NCBI GenBank assembly: GCA_033856175.1
Contig: JAWVFK010000006.1
Span: 1-64,000 of the forward strand
Length of the DNA stretch: 64,000 nt
Direction of reading: 5' to 3'
DNA from: JAWVFK01 sp033856175
Lineage (GTDB): Bacteria > Actinomycetota > Thermoleophilia > Solirubrobacterales > 70-9
This document shows, in pieces, positions 43,411 to 51,320 of the stretch (position 1 is the first letter of the stretch; each line of letters begins with the position of its first letter). The notes under the pieces are model-generated. The model ran no database searches and had not been told where the DNA came from. It saw only the letters and a list, made by a program, of their open reading frames with translations. The translations under genes and the position numbers were made by a program.

Positions 43411-44925
43411 GTGGCGCAGGCATCGAAAGGTCAGCAGGCGGCAACCGGGCGACGAACGACGGGGCAGCGTTCGGCGCGGCGGCGGCGGATAGTCCAGCGC
43501 CGCTCGATCGGCCTGCTCGCCGTCGCCCTGATCGGCACCGTCGCCCTGTACTGGGCCGACCGCGGCCTCGGTGAGCCCAGCGTCCCCAAGGGCAATGTCG
43601 CCCGCGTCGGCGACGTCCTGATTCCGCTTGGCTCCGAGACCGGCCCGGGCATCGACCTCGGCAAGCCCTTCGGCACCAAGGGCGGCGGCACCGGGCCCAA
43701 GGAGCCGGCGACCGAGAGCAGCACCGGAACGCCCGGTGTCGGCGACTTCAACCACGCCCTCGCCCAGGCGGCGATCCGCGGCAGCCTCAAGACCGTGCCC
43801 CGTCCCGGCACCAAGCAGTACGCGGCGCTGCGCGACCAGGCGATGGGCGATCTCCTCGACGCCGTCTGGATCGACGGCGAGGCAAAGGAGCGCAAGGTCA
43901 CGATCTCCGCTCGCGAGATCCAGACCCAGCTCGACCAGATCAAGAAGCAGAACTTCCCCACCAAGGCTTCGTTCGACCGCTTCCTCAAGCGCTCGGGCTT
44001 CACCCCCTTCGACGTTCAGCAGCGGGTCCGGCTGCAGCTGCTGAGCCAGAAGATCCAGGAGCAGATCCTCAAGGGCGTCGCCCCGGTGAGCAACCGCGAC
44101 ATCGGCAAGTACTACGCGGCGAACAAGGCCCAGTTCGAGCAGCCGGCTTCGCGCGACGCGCGGCTGATCCTCAACAGCTCGCTGCCGAAGATCAACGCGG
44201 CGAAGGCGGCACTCGAGAAGGACCACTCGGAGGCCGCGTTCAAGAAGGTCGCCAAGCGCTACTCGACGGACCCGGTGACCAACGCCAACGGCGGCCTGCG
44301 CCAGGGCATCACCGAGGGGACCAGCGGTGACCCGGCGCTCGACAAGGCGGTCTTCGGCTCACCCCCGAACCAGCTCGTCGGGCCGATCAGGACGCCGACC
44401 GGCTACGAGCTCGTCTTCGTCGTCAAGGCGACGCCGAAGCAGACCCAGCCGCTGAGCAAGGTCTCGGCGCAGCTCAAGCAGCAGCTGACGAGCCAGCGCC
44501 AGCAGGAGACCTTCTCCGCCTTCATCGAGGACTACCGCGCCAAGTGGACCTCGCGGACGGTCTGCGCCAAGGGCTACATCTTCAACCGCTGCGACAACGC
44601 CGGGCCGACGGTCCAGAAGCAGGCTGGAGCGCCGCCCGTCATCGGCACGCGGCCCGCCGCTCCGGGGCATCTCGCTCCCTTCGGCCAGCCCGCCGCCGCC
44701 GGGCAGCCGCAGGGCCCGCACCCGGCCGGCCCGGACCAGGCGCCGCAGCTCCCGGGCGCCGGCATCCCCGGCCTGCCGCCCGGCGTGGCGCCGCCGCCGG
44801 GAGTCTCGGCGCCGCCGCAAGGCGCAGCGCCGCCGCAGGGTGCTGCCCCGCCGCAGAGCGCACCGCCGCAGAGCTCCGCGCCCCCGCAGCAGAGCGCACC
44901 GCCGCCGCCGCCCACCGGCCAGTAA
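43411..44925 (+). CDS. Membrane-anchored parvulin-type peptidyl-prolyl isomerase (SurA/PpiC-like)
   Basis: 504 residues. A basic cytoplasmic N-terminus and one TM helix (SIGLLAVALIGTVALYWA, ~residues 31-48) anchor it facing out. A SurA_N-like helical region (~110-240) precedes a PpiC rotamase domain (~245-345: SRDARLILNSS, FKKVAKRYSTDPVTNANGGLRQGI, GPIRTPTGYELVFV). The last ~100 residues are a Pro/Ala/Gln-rich disordered tail with PPQGAAPPQ-type repeats. It likely folds exported proteins. There is no lipobox. mazG follows 9 nt later. Confidence 0.9.
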   Translation: MAQASKGQQAATGRRTTGQRSARRRRIVQRRSIGLLAVALIGTVALYWADRGLGEPSVPKGNVARVGDVLIPLGSETGPGIDLGKPFGTKGGGTGPKEPATESSTGTPGVGDFNHALAQAAIRGSLKTVPRPGTKQYAALRDQAMGDLLDAVWIDGEAKERKVTISAREIQTQLDQIKKQNFPTKASFDRFLKRSGFTPFDVQQRVRLQLLSQKIQEQILKGVAPVSNRDIGKYYAANKAQFEQPASRDARLILNSSLPKINAAKAALEKDHSEAAFKKVAKRYSTDPVTNANGGLRQGITEGTSGDPALDKAVFGSPPNQLVGPIRTPTGYELVFVVKATPKQTQPLSKVSAQLKQQLTSQRQQETFSAFIEDYRAKWTSRTVCAKGYIFNRCDNAGPTVQKQAGAPPVIGTRPAAPGHLAPFGQPAAAGQPQGPHPAGPDQAPQLPGAGIPGLPPGVAPPPGVSAPPQGAAPPQGAAPPQSAPPQSSAPPQQSAPPPPPTGQ

Positions 44926-44934
44926 CCGCGGCCC

Positions 44935-45336
44935 ATGTCGCCGGCCAGGGAGGCGATCGGCGCCGAGAGCCTCGCCGCCCTCGAGCGCCTCGACGAGATC
45001 ACGCGGCTGCTGCGCCGCGAATGCCCCTGGGATCGTGAACAGGACGAGCGCTCGATCGTGCCCCACACGGTCGAGGAGGCCGAGGAGGTTGCCGAGGCGG
45101 CCCGCGCCGGCGATGACGCCGCCCTCGTCGAGGAGCTCGGCGACCTGCTTTTCCAGGTCGTCTTCCTCTGCCTGCTGCTCGAAGAGCGAGGTGTCGCCGA
45201 CCTCGGCGCCGTCGCCGACCAGCTGACGACGAAGCTGATCCGCCGCCATCCCCACGTCTTCGGCGAGGAGAAGGCGGCGACGGTCGAGGAGGCGAAGGCG
45301 ATCTGGCGGCGGATGAAGGAGCAGGAGCGAAGCTGA
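44935..45336 (+). CDS. MazG-family nucleotide pyrophosphohydrolase, single-domain form
   Basis: 133 residues, about half of E. coli MazG, so one domain only. Motifs are LLRRECPWDREQD, and the metal-binding EEAEEVAEAARAGDDAALVEELGDLLFQVVF (ExxE...ExxD). It hydrolyses (d)NTPs to NMP and PPi, probably as nucleotide-pool cleaning. The mazG-eno order is common in actinobacteria. Confidence 0.92.
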   Translation: MSPAREAIGAESLAALERLDEITRLLRRECPWDREQDERSIVPHTVEEAEEVAEAARAGDDAALVEELGDLLFQVVFLCLLLEERGVADLGAVADQLTTKLIRRHPHVFGEEKAATVEEAKAIWRRMKEQERS

Positions 45337-45362
45337 CCCGAGTGGCAGACTCCGGCGCTCTC

Positions 45363-46640
45363 ATGTCCCAGATCGAATCCATCCACGGCCGCCAGATCCT
45401 CGACTCGCGCGGCAACCCGACGGTCGAGGTCGAGCTCGGCCTCGACTCCGGCGCCACCGGGATCGCCGCCGTGCCCTCGGGCGCCTCGACCGGCGAGTTC
45501 GAGGCGACCGAGCTGCGCGACGGCGGCGAGGCCTGGGGCGGCAAGGGCGTGACCCGGGCTGTCGCCAACGTCAACGGCGAGATCGCCGGCGCGCTGATGG
45601 CCGCCCCGGCCGAGCAGCAGGCGATCGACCAGCGGCTCTGCGAGCTCGACGGCACGCCGAACAAGTCGCGCCTCGGCGCCAACGCGATCCTCGGCGTCTC
45701 ACTGGCGCTGGCCAAGGCGCTCGCCGGCGAGGCCGGTGAGCCGCTGTGGCGCCACCTGGGCGGCGCCGAGGCCCATCTCCTGCCCGTGCCGATGATGAAT
45801 GTCCTCAACGGCGGCGCCCACGCCGACAACGCCGTCGACTTCCAGGAGTTCATGGTCGTGCCGACCGGCGCGCCGAGCTTTCACGAGGCGCTGCGCACGG
45901 GCGCCGAGATCTTCCACGCGCTGAAGAAGACGCTCTCCGGCCGCGGCCTGGCGACCAACGTCGGCGATGAGGGTGGCTTCGCTCCCGACCTCGAATCCAA
46001 CGAGGCGGCGCTCGAGGTCGTGATCGAGGGGATCGAGGCCGCCGGCTACGAGCCCGGGGGAGATGTCCACATCGCCCTCGACCCGGCGACCAGCGAGATA
46101 TTCAGCGACGGCGCCTACCGCCTCGAGCACGAGGGCCGGACCCTCAGCCCCGACGAGATGACGTCCTACTGGGCCGACATCTGCGACCGCTACCCGGTCG
46201 TCTCGATCGAGGACGGCATGGACGAGGAGGACTGGGGCGGCTGGAAGGCGCTGACCGACCGCCTCGGCGCCCGCATCCAGCTGGTCGGCGACGACCTCTT
46301 CGTCACCAATCCCGAGCGCTTGCGCCGCGGCATCGACGCCGGCGTCGCCAACTCGATCCTCGTCAAGGTCAACCAGATCGGCACGTTGAGCGAGACGCTG
46401 GAGGCGATCCGGATCGCCCGCGAGGCCGGCTACAGCGCCGTGATCTCGCATCGCTCCGGCGAGACCGAGGACACGACGATCGCCGATCTCGCCGTCGCCA
46501 CCGGCGCCGGCCAGATCAAGACCGGCGCCCCGTCGCGCACCGACCGGGTGGCGAAGTACAACCAGCTGCTCCGCATCGAGGAGGCGCTGGGCGACCGCGC
46601 CGCCTACCCCGGCCTCGATGCGTTCCGCCGCGGCGCCTAG
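45363..46640 (+). CDS. eno: Enolase
   Basis: 425 residues from ATG 45363 (SQIESIHGRQILDSRGNPTVEVE is the canonical N-terminus); GTG 45342 would add seven residues. Hallmarks are SGASTGEFEATELRDG, GANAILGVSLALAKA, the catalytic EFMVVPTGA region, SIEDGMDEEDWGGWK, GDDLFVTNPERL, ILVKVNQIGTLSETLEAI, and SHRSGETEDTTIADLAVA. It converts 2-phosphoglycerate to PEP in glycolysis. Confidence 0.97.
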   Translation: MSQIESIHGRQILDSRGNPTVEVELGLDSGATGIAAVPSGASTGEFEATELRDGGEAWGGKGVTRAVANVNGEIAGALMAAPAEQQAIDQRLCELDGTPNKSRLGANAILGVSLALAKALAGEAGEPLWRHLGGAEAHLLPVPMMNVLNGGAHADNAVDFQEFMVVPTGAPSFHEALRTGAEIFHALKKTLSGRGLATNVGDEGGFAPDLESNEAALEVVIEGIEAAGYEPGGDVHIALDPATSEIFSDGAYRLEHEGRTLSPDEMTSYWADICDRYPVVSIEDGMDEEDWGGWKALTDRLGARIQLVGDDLFVTNPERLRRGIDAGVANSILVKVNQIGTLSETLEAIRIAREAGYSAVISHRSGETEDTTIADLAVATGAGQIKTGAPSRTDRVAKYNQLLRIEEALGDRAAYPGLDAFRRGA

Positions 46641-46651
46641 CCGCTAACCCG

Positions 46652-46677
46652 CCACCGGGGTCAGGTCTTGCAATGAC
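46652..46677 (+). repeat. Short REP/RAYT-like sequence remnant
   Basis: The intergenic string starting CCACCGGGGTCAGGTCTTGC resembles the leader often seen beside REP-associated transposase (RAYT) genes. No transposase gene is present. Recognition is from memory of that motif, so it is tentative. Confidence 0.3.
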
Positions 46678-46730
46678 GCCCACGACTGATTTCAGCGAGG
46701 GATTTGCCCTCCGGGCGCGAAGGTTCAGGC

Positions 46731-47066
46731 GTGACATCCCGTGCCTACGCAGCCAGAGGCGTCCGCCTGGCGCCCCGCCGCCACGGCAGCCGCATCCACT
46801 GGGACCGCCTCGGACGCGTCGTCCTCGTCTTCGTCCTCTTCGCCGTGCTGGCGAGCTACCTCAACCCGCTCGTCAACTTCTTCCACACCTGGCAGGACGC
46901 CCGCAGCGGCAAGACGGCGCTGGTCAAGCTGCGGGCCGAGAACACCTCGCTGCGCTCCCAGGCGCGCGCTCTCTCGAACCCCGCCGTCCTGGTCCGGGTC
47001 GCCCGCGACCAGGGCATGGTCCGCCCGGGCGAGCAGTCCTACGTAATCCACGGCCTGCCCCGCTAA
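46731..47066 (+). CDS. FtsB/DivIC-like septum formation initiator
   Basis: 111 residues from GTG 46731, with GAAGG 8 nt upstream; TTG 46704 is the longer option. A short basic N-terminus, one TM helix (VVLVFVLFAVLASYL) and a coiled coil (WQDARSGKTALVKLRAENTSLRSQARAL) give the FtsB/DivIC topology, ending in the usual ARDQGMVRPGEQSYVI block. It joins FtsL/FtsQ at the division septum. The eno-ftsB order is conserved in actinobacteria. Confidence 0.9.
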   Translation: MTSRAYAARGVRLAPRRHGSRIHWDRLGRVVLVFVLFAVLASYLNPLVNFFHTWQDARSGKTALVKLRAENTSLRSQARALSNPAVLVRVARDQGMVRPGEQSYVIHGLPR

Positions 47067-47094
47067 CCCTCCGGGCTTCCCGCCCGCAGCCGCG

Positions 47095-49518
47095 GTGATC
47101 TCCTTCACCCGCTACCTCGCAGGCACCGCCGAGCTGGCAGCGGTAATAGCGGCCCTAGCCTTCGCCGCCCACACCCTCCGCACCCGCTTCCTCCCAAACT
47201 GGCAAGGAGCCCCAGCCCGCCTAGCCGAGGCGGTCCTAGCCCTATCGATCCTCACCATCACCGCCCAACTCTGCGGCACCGTCGGCCTATTCAAAGCGCC
47301 GGCAGTAATCCCCGCCCTACTCCTAATAAGCCTCACCCTAGCGCTGGCGGCAAGGCGCTGGCGAATTACCCCAGCCGCAGTGGAAGGGACGGGCGGTGGA
47401 CCGCCGTCAGACGCTCAAAGCGGCGCCGATAAACGCAAAGCGGAGACCACACGGGCCGGACGGCGCCGGTTGTCTGGCGGTGGTCCACCGCCCGTCCCGC
47501 AACCACTGACCCGAACCACAGGGTGGCTGGCCATCGCAGCGGCCCTAGCCGCAACCGCCTTCGTGGTGGCCCTCTGGTCCCTAGACATCCAAAAGAACTA
47601 CGACCGAGGCATGTACGGCTTCGACACCCTCTGGTACCACATGCCCCTGGCAGCCTCGTTCGTCCAGTCGGCGTCGACGACAGGCCTGCACTTCACCGAC
47701 CCCCTCTACCTCAACTGGTTCTACCCGGCGAACTCGGAGCTCGTCCACGCCACCGGAATCCTCTTCTACGACCGCGACATCCTCTCGCCGCTGATCAACA
47801 TGGCCTGGCTGGCCCTAGCCCTCCTGGCCGCCTGGTGCATGGGCCGCCCCTACGGAGTAGCCCCGCTTTCCCTCCTCGCGGTGGCAGCCCTGATGGGAGC
47901 CCACAGCCTGGAAGTGGGCCAACCGGGCGACGCCAAGAACGACATAGTCGGCATAGCCCTATTGCTGGCGTCAGTAGCCCTACTGCTGCAGGCAAGCCGT
48001 AGAACATCACCATCAGGGGAAGGGACGGGCGGTGGACCGCCGTCAGACGCTCAAAGCGGCGCCGATAAACGCAAAACGGAGACCACCCGGGCTGAACGGC
48101 GCCGGTTGTCTGGCGGTGGGCCGCCCCCCATCCCGCAACCAGCCCCCCTGGCAGTAGCCGGCCTAGCCGCCGGCCTAGCAATAGGCACAAAGCTGGACCT
48201 CCTAGCAGCAGTGGCCCTCCTGACCATCGCCGTCATAACCCTCGCCCCAGCAACCGCCCGCCTCACCACGACAGCCTGGTTCGCCCTCCCCCTGCTGGCC
48301 ACAGGCGCCTACTGGTACCTGAGAAACCTGCTCAGCGCCGGCAACCCCCTGCCCTGGATCAAGCACCTGGGCCCGATCGGCCTGCCGCACCCGGCCCGCC
48401 CGATCGAAGGCCGTGCCCCCTTCACCGTCGCCCACTACCTCTTCGACTCGAGGATCTACAACGACTACTTCTTCCCCGGCCTGCACAAGGGCTTCGGCAG
48501 GGGCTGGCCGGTTCTGCTGGCGCTGGCGCTCGCCGGCATGGCGCTCGCCGCCATCCGCGGCACGCGCACGCTGCGGATGGTCGGCCTCTTCGCGCTGCTG
48601 GCCTCGGTCGCCTATCTGTTCACGCCGCTGAGCGCCTCGGGCCCCGAGGGCTCTCCCGTCGGCTTCGCCCTCAACCTCCGTTACCTGGCGCCGGCGCTGG
48701 CCGTAGGCCTGGCGCTGTTGCCGATCGCGCTCGCGGGCCGCCGTGCCGGCGCCAGCACGGCCCGCTTCGACCTGCGCCGCGATCTCCCGGTCGTTGGCCT
48801 GATCGCGGTCTTCGCACTGCTGATCTTCCTCGACGACAAGCCGCGGGCGATACCCAACTCGCTCTACACCAGCGGCGCCCTGGTCCTGGCCTTTGTCCTC
48901 GTCGTTTTCCCCTTCGGCCTCTACCTACTCGGCCGCCGTGGCGGCTCCGCCCGGGCGCTGCCGCTATTCGCCGCCGCCGTGGCCGCCCTCGCGATCGCGG
49001 CCGTCGGCTGGCCCGAGTCGCGCAACTACCTGCGCCACCGTTACACGCTGACGCCGTACTCGAGCTTTCATCTCGACCGCGCCTATCAGTGGGCCCGCGA
49101 CCAGCACCAGCGGCGGATCGGCCTCGCCGGCACGACGATCGCCTTCTTCCAGTACGGGCTCTATGGCGCCGACCTCTCCAACCGCGTTTCCTACGTCGGC
49201 TTGAGAACGCCGCACGGCGGCATGGCGCCCTACACCGACTGCGCCGCCTGGCGCGGCGCCGTCAACGACGGCGGCTACGAGTACGTCGTCACGTCGCCGT
49301 TCCTCAACCAGAACGACGGAACGCGGCCGATCCCGTCGCCGGAGCGCGACTGGCTGCGCGGCGACCCCGCCGCCCAGCTGGTGCTCCGCGACGCCTCGAC
49401 CGCGGTCTTCAGGATCGCCGGCCGGCTCGACCCGGCCGGCTGCGCCGGTCTCGGGTCGCGCAGCCGCATCGCCCTCGATTCGCTCAACCCGCCGGCGCCG
49501 CCTCCGTCACCGGGCTGA
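47095..49518 (+). CDS. Polytopic membrane glycosyltransferase-like protein (GT39/ArnT-like) with two in-frame palindromic inserts
   Basis: 807 residues and about 11-12 hydrophobic segments. The block DTLWYHMPLAASFVQ with nearby Asp residues, and PANSELVHATGILF, resembles polyprenyl-phosphate-sugar-dependent glycosyltransferases (GT-C). Two near-identical ~41-residue peptides (EGTGGGPPSDAQSGADKRK..., residues ~97-137 and ~308-349) interrupt hydrophilic loops; they are encoded by 124-nt palindromic repeats. Codon use shifts near 48400: the first part is rich in CTA, ATA, CCA and GCA, unlike neighbouring genes, and the last third is normal. GTG start with no clear Shine-Dalgarno. Confidence 0.8.
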   Translation: MISFTRYLAGTAELAAVIAALAFAAHTLRTRFLPNWQGAPARLAEAVLALSILTITAQLCGTVGLFKAPAVIPALLLISLTLALAARRWRITPAAVEGTGGGPPSDAQSGADKRKAETTRAGRRRLSGGGPPPVPQPLTRTTGWLAIAAALAATAFVVALWSLDIQKNYDRGMYGFDTLWYHMPLAASFVQSASTTGLHFTDPLYLNWFYPANSELVHATGILFYDRDILSPLINMAWLALALLAAWCMGRPYGVAPLSLLAVAALMGAHSLEVGQPGDAKNDIVGIALLLASVALLLQASRRTSPSGEGTGGGPPSDAQSGADKRKTETTRAERRRLSGGGPPPIPQPAPLAVAGLAAGLAIGTKLDLLAAVALLTIAVITLAPATARLTTTAWFALPLLATGAYWYLRNLLSAGNPLPWIKHLGPIGLPHPARPIEGRAPFTVAHYLFDSRIYNDYFFPGLHKGFGRGWPVLLALALAGMALAAIRGTRTLRMVGLFALLASVAYLFTPLSASGPEGSPVGFALNLRYLAPALAVGLALLPIALAGRRAGASTARFDLRRDLPVVGLIAVFALLIFLDDKPRAIPNSLYTSGALVLAFVLVVFPFGLYLLGRRGGSARALPLFAAAVAALAIAAVGWPESRNYLRHRYTLTPYSSFHLDRAYQWARDQHQRRIGLAGTTIAFFQYGLYGADLSNRVSYVGLRTPHGGMAPYTDCAAWRGAVNDGGYEYVVTSPFLNQNDGTRPIPSPERDWLRGDPAAQLVLRDASTAVFRIAGRLDPAGCAGLGSRSRIALDSLNPPAPPPSPG
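47382..47505 (+). repeat. In-frame palindromic element, copy 1
   Basis: A 124-nt block with perfect 17-bp terminal inverted repeats, GGGACGGGCGGTGGACC (47386-47402) and its complement (47482-47498). Pairing continues inward (47404-47412 with 47472-47480, with wobbles) and again at CGGCGCCG 47421-47428 / 47461-47468, so nearly all of it folds into one long hairpin with a ~32-nt loop. It is translated in frame. One antisense frame is open through it as well. Confidence 0.85.
48018..48141 (+). repeat. In-frame palindromic element, copy 2
   Basis: Same length as copy 1 and about 94% identical (8 differences). The left inverted repeat is unchanged; four differences fall in the right inverted repeat, so pairing there is weaker. 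The coding frame and most residues are preserved. Confidence 0.85.
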
Positions 49519-49574
49519 GGACCCGGCGCCACGGCGAGGCATGCCGCGGCGCCGAGCAGGCAACATGTGCGGCG

Positions 49575-49910
49575 ATGGCCTATCCGCTCGAGAACGCCCT
49601 CTTCCAGTGGGAGGAGGGCCACCGCCGGCTCGAGGAGCGCCGCGACAGCGGTCGCGGCTACCGCAGGCTGCTGCGGACGGTCGCCGCGATCGAGGATGAG
49701 ATCCGCCGCCGGATCGGGCCGACGTTCAGCGCCGCCGAGTTGGCCCAGCTGTATGGCGAGGGCACCGACTGGTGCACGCGGATAGCGATCGAGACGGCGC
49801 CCGGGGATCCCGAGGCCTGGGACTCCCAGACCGTCGCCGACGCCGCGTTCTACCACTACCTGCGCGGCGCCACGGACTTTGCCGGCGGTCGCCGGATCGT
49901 CAGCGACTGA
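49575..49910 (+). CDS. Small conserved-looking protein, unknown function
   Basis: 111 residues from ATG 49575. It is a soluble, helical, charged protein (WEEGHRRLEERRDSGRGYRRLLRTVAAIEDEIRRRIG) with Trp-rich spots (TDWCTRIAIE, EAWDSQ). No motif is recognised. Its TGA lies in the palindrome TGATCA, overlapping the stop of the convergent gene, so the two share a 3' end. Confidence 0.72.
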   Translation: MAYPLENALFQWEEGHRRLEERRDSGRGYRRLLRTVAAIEDEIRRRIGPTFSAAELAQLYGEGTDWCTRIAIETAPGDPEAWDSQTVADAAFYHYLRGATDFAGGRRIVSD

Positions 49911-50519
49911 TCAGTCTTGGCCGGCGTCGGCTTCGCCGTCGCCGGGGCGGGTGATGACGATGCGCTCGGCCTCGATCGTCACCGTGACGGCGCGCTGGCC
50001 GGCCCAGTGCTCGCTGTAGGCCGAGTTGTCCTGGACGGCCGGGTCGAGCCAGAGGCCGAAGCCGTCCTTCTCGCCGTGATCGAAGGTCGCCTCGAGCGGA
50101 CCGTCCTTGCGGCCGCGCCCACCGCGACGTCCGCGACGCCCGCCGCGACGGCGCCTGCGGCCGCGGCGCGGCTCCTCGCCGTCGCCGCTCTCGCCGTCGC
50201 CGTCGCTGGCTTCGGCTTCGCGATCGTCATCCTCGTCGAGGTTGCCGTCGTTGCCCTCGCCGTCTTCGTCCTCTTCCTCGCCCTCGTCGTCATCCTCGTC
50301 GACGATCTCCTGGGCGGCCTCGATCTCGGCCTCGATCTCGTCGCGGAGATCGTCTCCGCTGGCGCCTGCATCGTCGCCCGTGAGGTCGTTCTGGCGGCGG
50401 AAGTCCTGCAGCTCGGTGGCGGTGATCTCGAGCTGGTGCGCGATCCAGGCGTCGGTACGGCCCTGGCGGACCCAGGCGCGGATCTGATTCAGCTGTGGGC
50501 GCAGTGAGCGTCGGGCCAT
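49911..50519 (-). CDS. HTH-containing protein with acidic and RGG-like disordered middle
   Basis: 202 residues. The first ~45 residues look like a helix-turn-helix (LNQIRAWVRQGRTDAWIAHQLEITATELQDF). Residues ~50-115 are almost purely Asp/Glu/Gly, then ~115-140 are Arg/Gly-rich (RRGRRRRRGGRRGRRGGRG), and the last ~60 residues form a compact domain (FDHGEKDGFGLWLDPAVQD). Such charge-block architecture suggests nucleic-acid binding, perhaps RNA-associated like RNase E-type linkers; function is unknown. It diverges from csrA. Confidence 0.72.
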   Translation of the reverse strand: MARRSLRPQLNQIRAWVRQGRTDAWIAHQLEITATELQDFRRQNDLTGDDAGASGDDLRDEIEAEIEAAQEIVDEDDDEGEEEDEDGEGNDGNLDEDDDREAEASDGDGESGDGEEPRRGRRRRRGGRRGRRGGRGRKDGPLEATFDHGEKDGFGLWLDPAVQDNSAYSEHWAGQRAVTVTIEAERIVITRPGDGEADAGQD

Positions 50520-50642
50520 CGGCCGGCGATGTTATTTCAACTCGCACCGAGCCGGTCAGCCGCGCCGCTCCCTGTTGCTTTTCCGCTCGCCATCTGGGAA
50601 GGTAGCTCGCCTAATCGATTTTTAGTACGGAGGGGTGGCCGC

Positions 50643-50909
50643 ATGCTGGTCCTGACACGGAAGCCGAACCAGAGCATCATGATCGCGGACAACGTTGAGA
50701 TAACGGTCCTCTCGGTGACCGGCGACAAGGTGCGGCTGGGGATCGACGCTCCGAGGGAGGTGCCGATCTTCCGCAAGGAGGTCTACCTCACGATCCACGA
50801 GAAGCAGACGGCGCGCAACGGTGCCGCCGCCGAGGCGGATGCGGCCGCCGCCGCAGAGGTCACGAAGGACGTCGACGCTGCACTTGGTCGGCTCGCCGAG
50901 CCTCGCTGA
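50643..50909 (+). CDS. csrA: Carbon storage regulator, RNA-binding translational regulator
   Basis: 88 residues. The N-terminal MLVLTRKPNQSIMIADNVEITVLSVTGDKVRLGIDAP is a textbook CsrA domain, with the conserved RNA-binding L4-R6 region and the later REVPIFRKEVY. The tail (~60-88) is Ala-rich. CsrA binds GGA motifs in mRNA leaders and often governs flagellar and carbon genes. ATG 50643 has a strong GGAGG 9 nt upstream within an unusually AT-rich leader (GATTTTTAGTA). No flagellar genes are nearby. Confidence 0.93.
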   Translation: MLVLTRKPNQSIMIADNVEITVLSVTGDKVRLGIDAPREVPIFRKEVYLTIHEKQTARNGAAAEADAAAAAEVTKDVDAALGRLAEPR

Positions 50910-50945
50910 TCGACGACGTTTCCTAGAGGCGCTCGGGCGCTCAGC

Positions 50946-51194
50946 TCAGGACATCAGCCAGGCGAGCGTCTGGAACATCGCAATGACCACCGTTACGACG
51001 GTGAGGGTCAGAGCGACGACGAGAACGCTGAACCGGGCCTTGCCGCGCTGCTCGACGCGGGCGATGCGGCGGGCGCGTGAGCGGTTGGCGGCGCGCCGCC
51101 GCAATTGCTCGCGGCGCCTGCGTTCGAGTGCCGCCTCCTGCTCGAAGGCGAGCTCGAACTGGGAAATGCTCTGTCGCATCCGCATGGTGTCCAT
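50946..51194 (-). CDS. Small membrane protein with coiled-coil-like N-terminus
   Basis: 82 residues from ATG 51194; ATG 51185 or 51179 are alternatives. It has an Arg/Glu-rich helical half (FEQEAALERRRREQLRRRAANRSRARR) and one C-terminal TM helix (FSVLVVALTLTVVTVVIAMFQTLAWLM), a tail-anchored shape. No family is recognised. GGAG lies just before the first ATG. Confidence 0.68.
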   Translation of the reverse strand: MDTMRMRQSISQFELAFEQEAALERRRREQLRRRAANRSRARRIARVEQRGKARFSVLVVALTLTVVTVVIAMFQTLAWLMS

Positions 51195-51320
51195 GGCTCC
51201 AGGCACGGACGAGCAAGCTGGCGCCGCCCGACCGAGGAAGCAAACTAGCAGACGCTCACACTGCAATCTGCAGCTACCGGCGGCACGGGGCGGGATAGTT
51301 CCAACCGCCACTTTCGCGCC

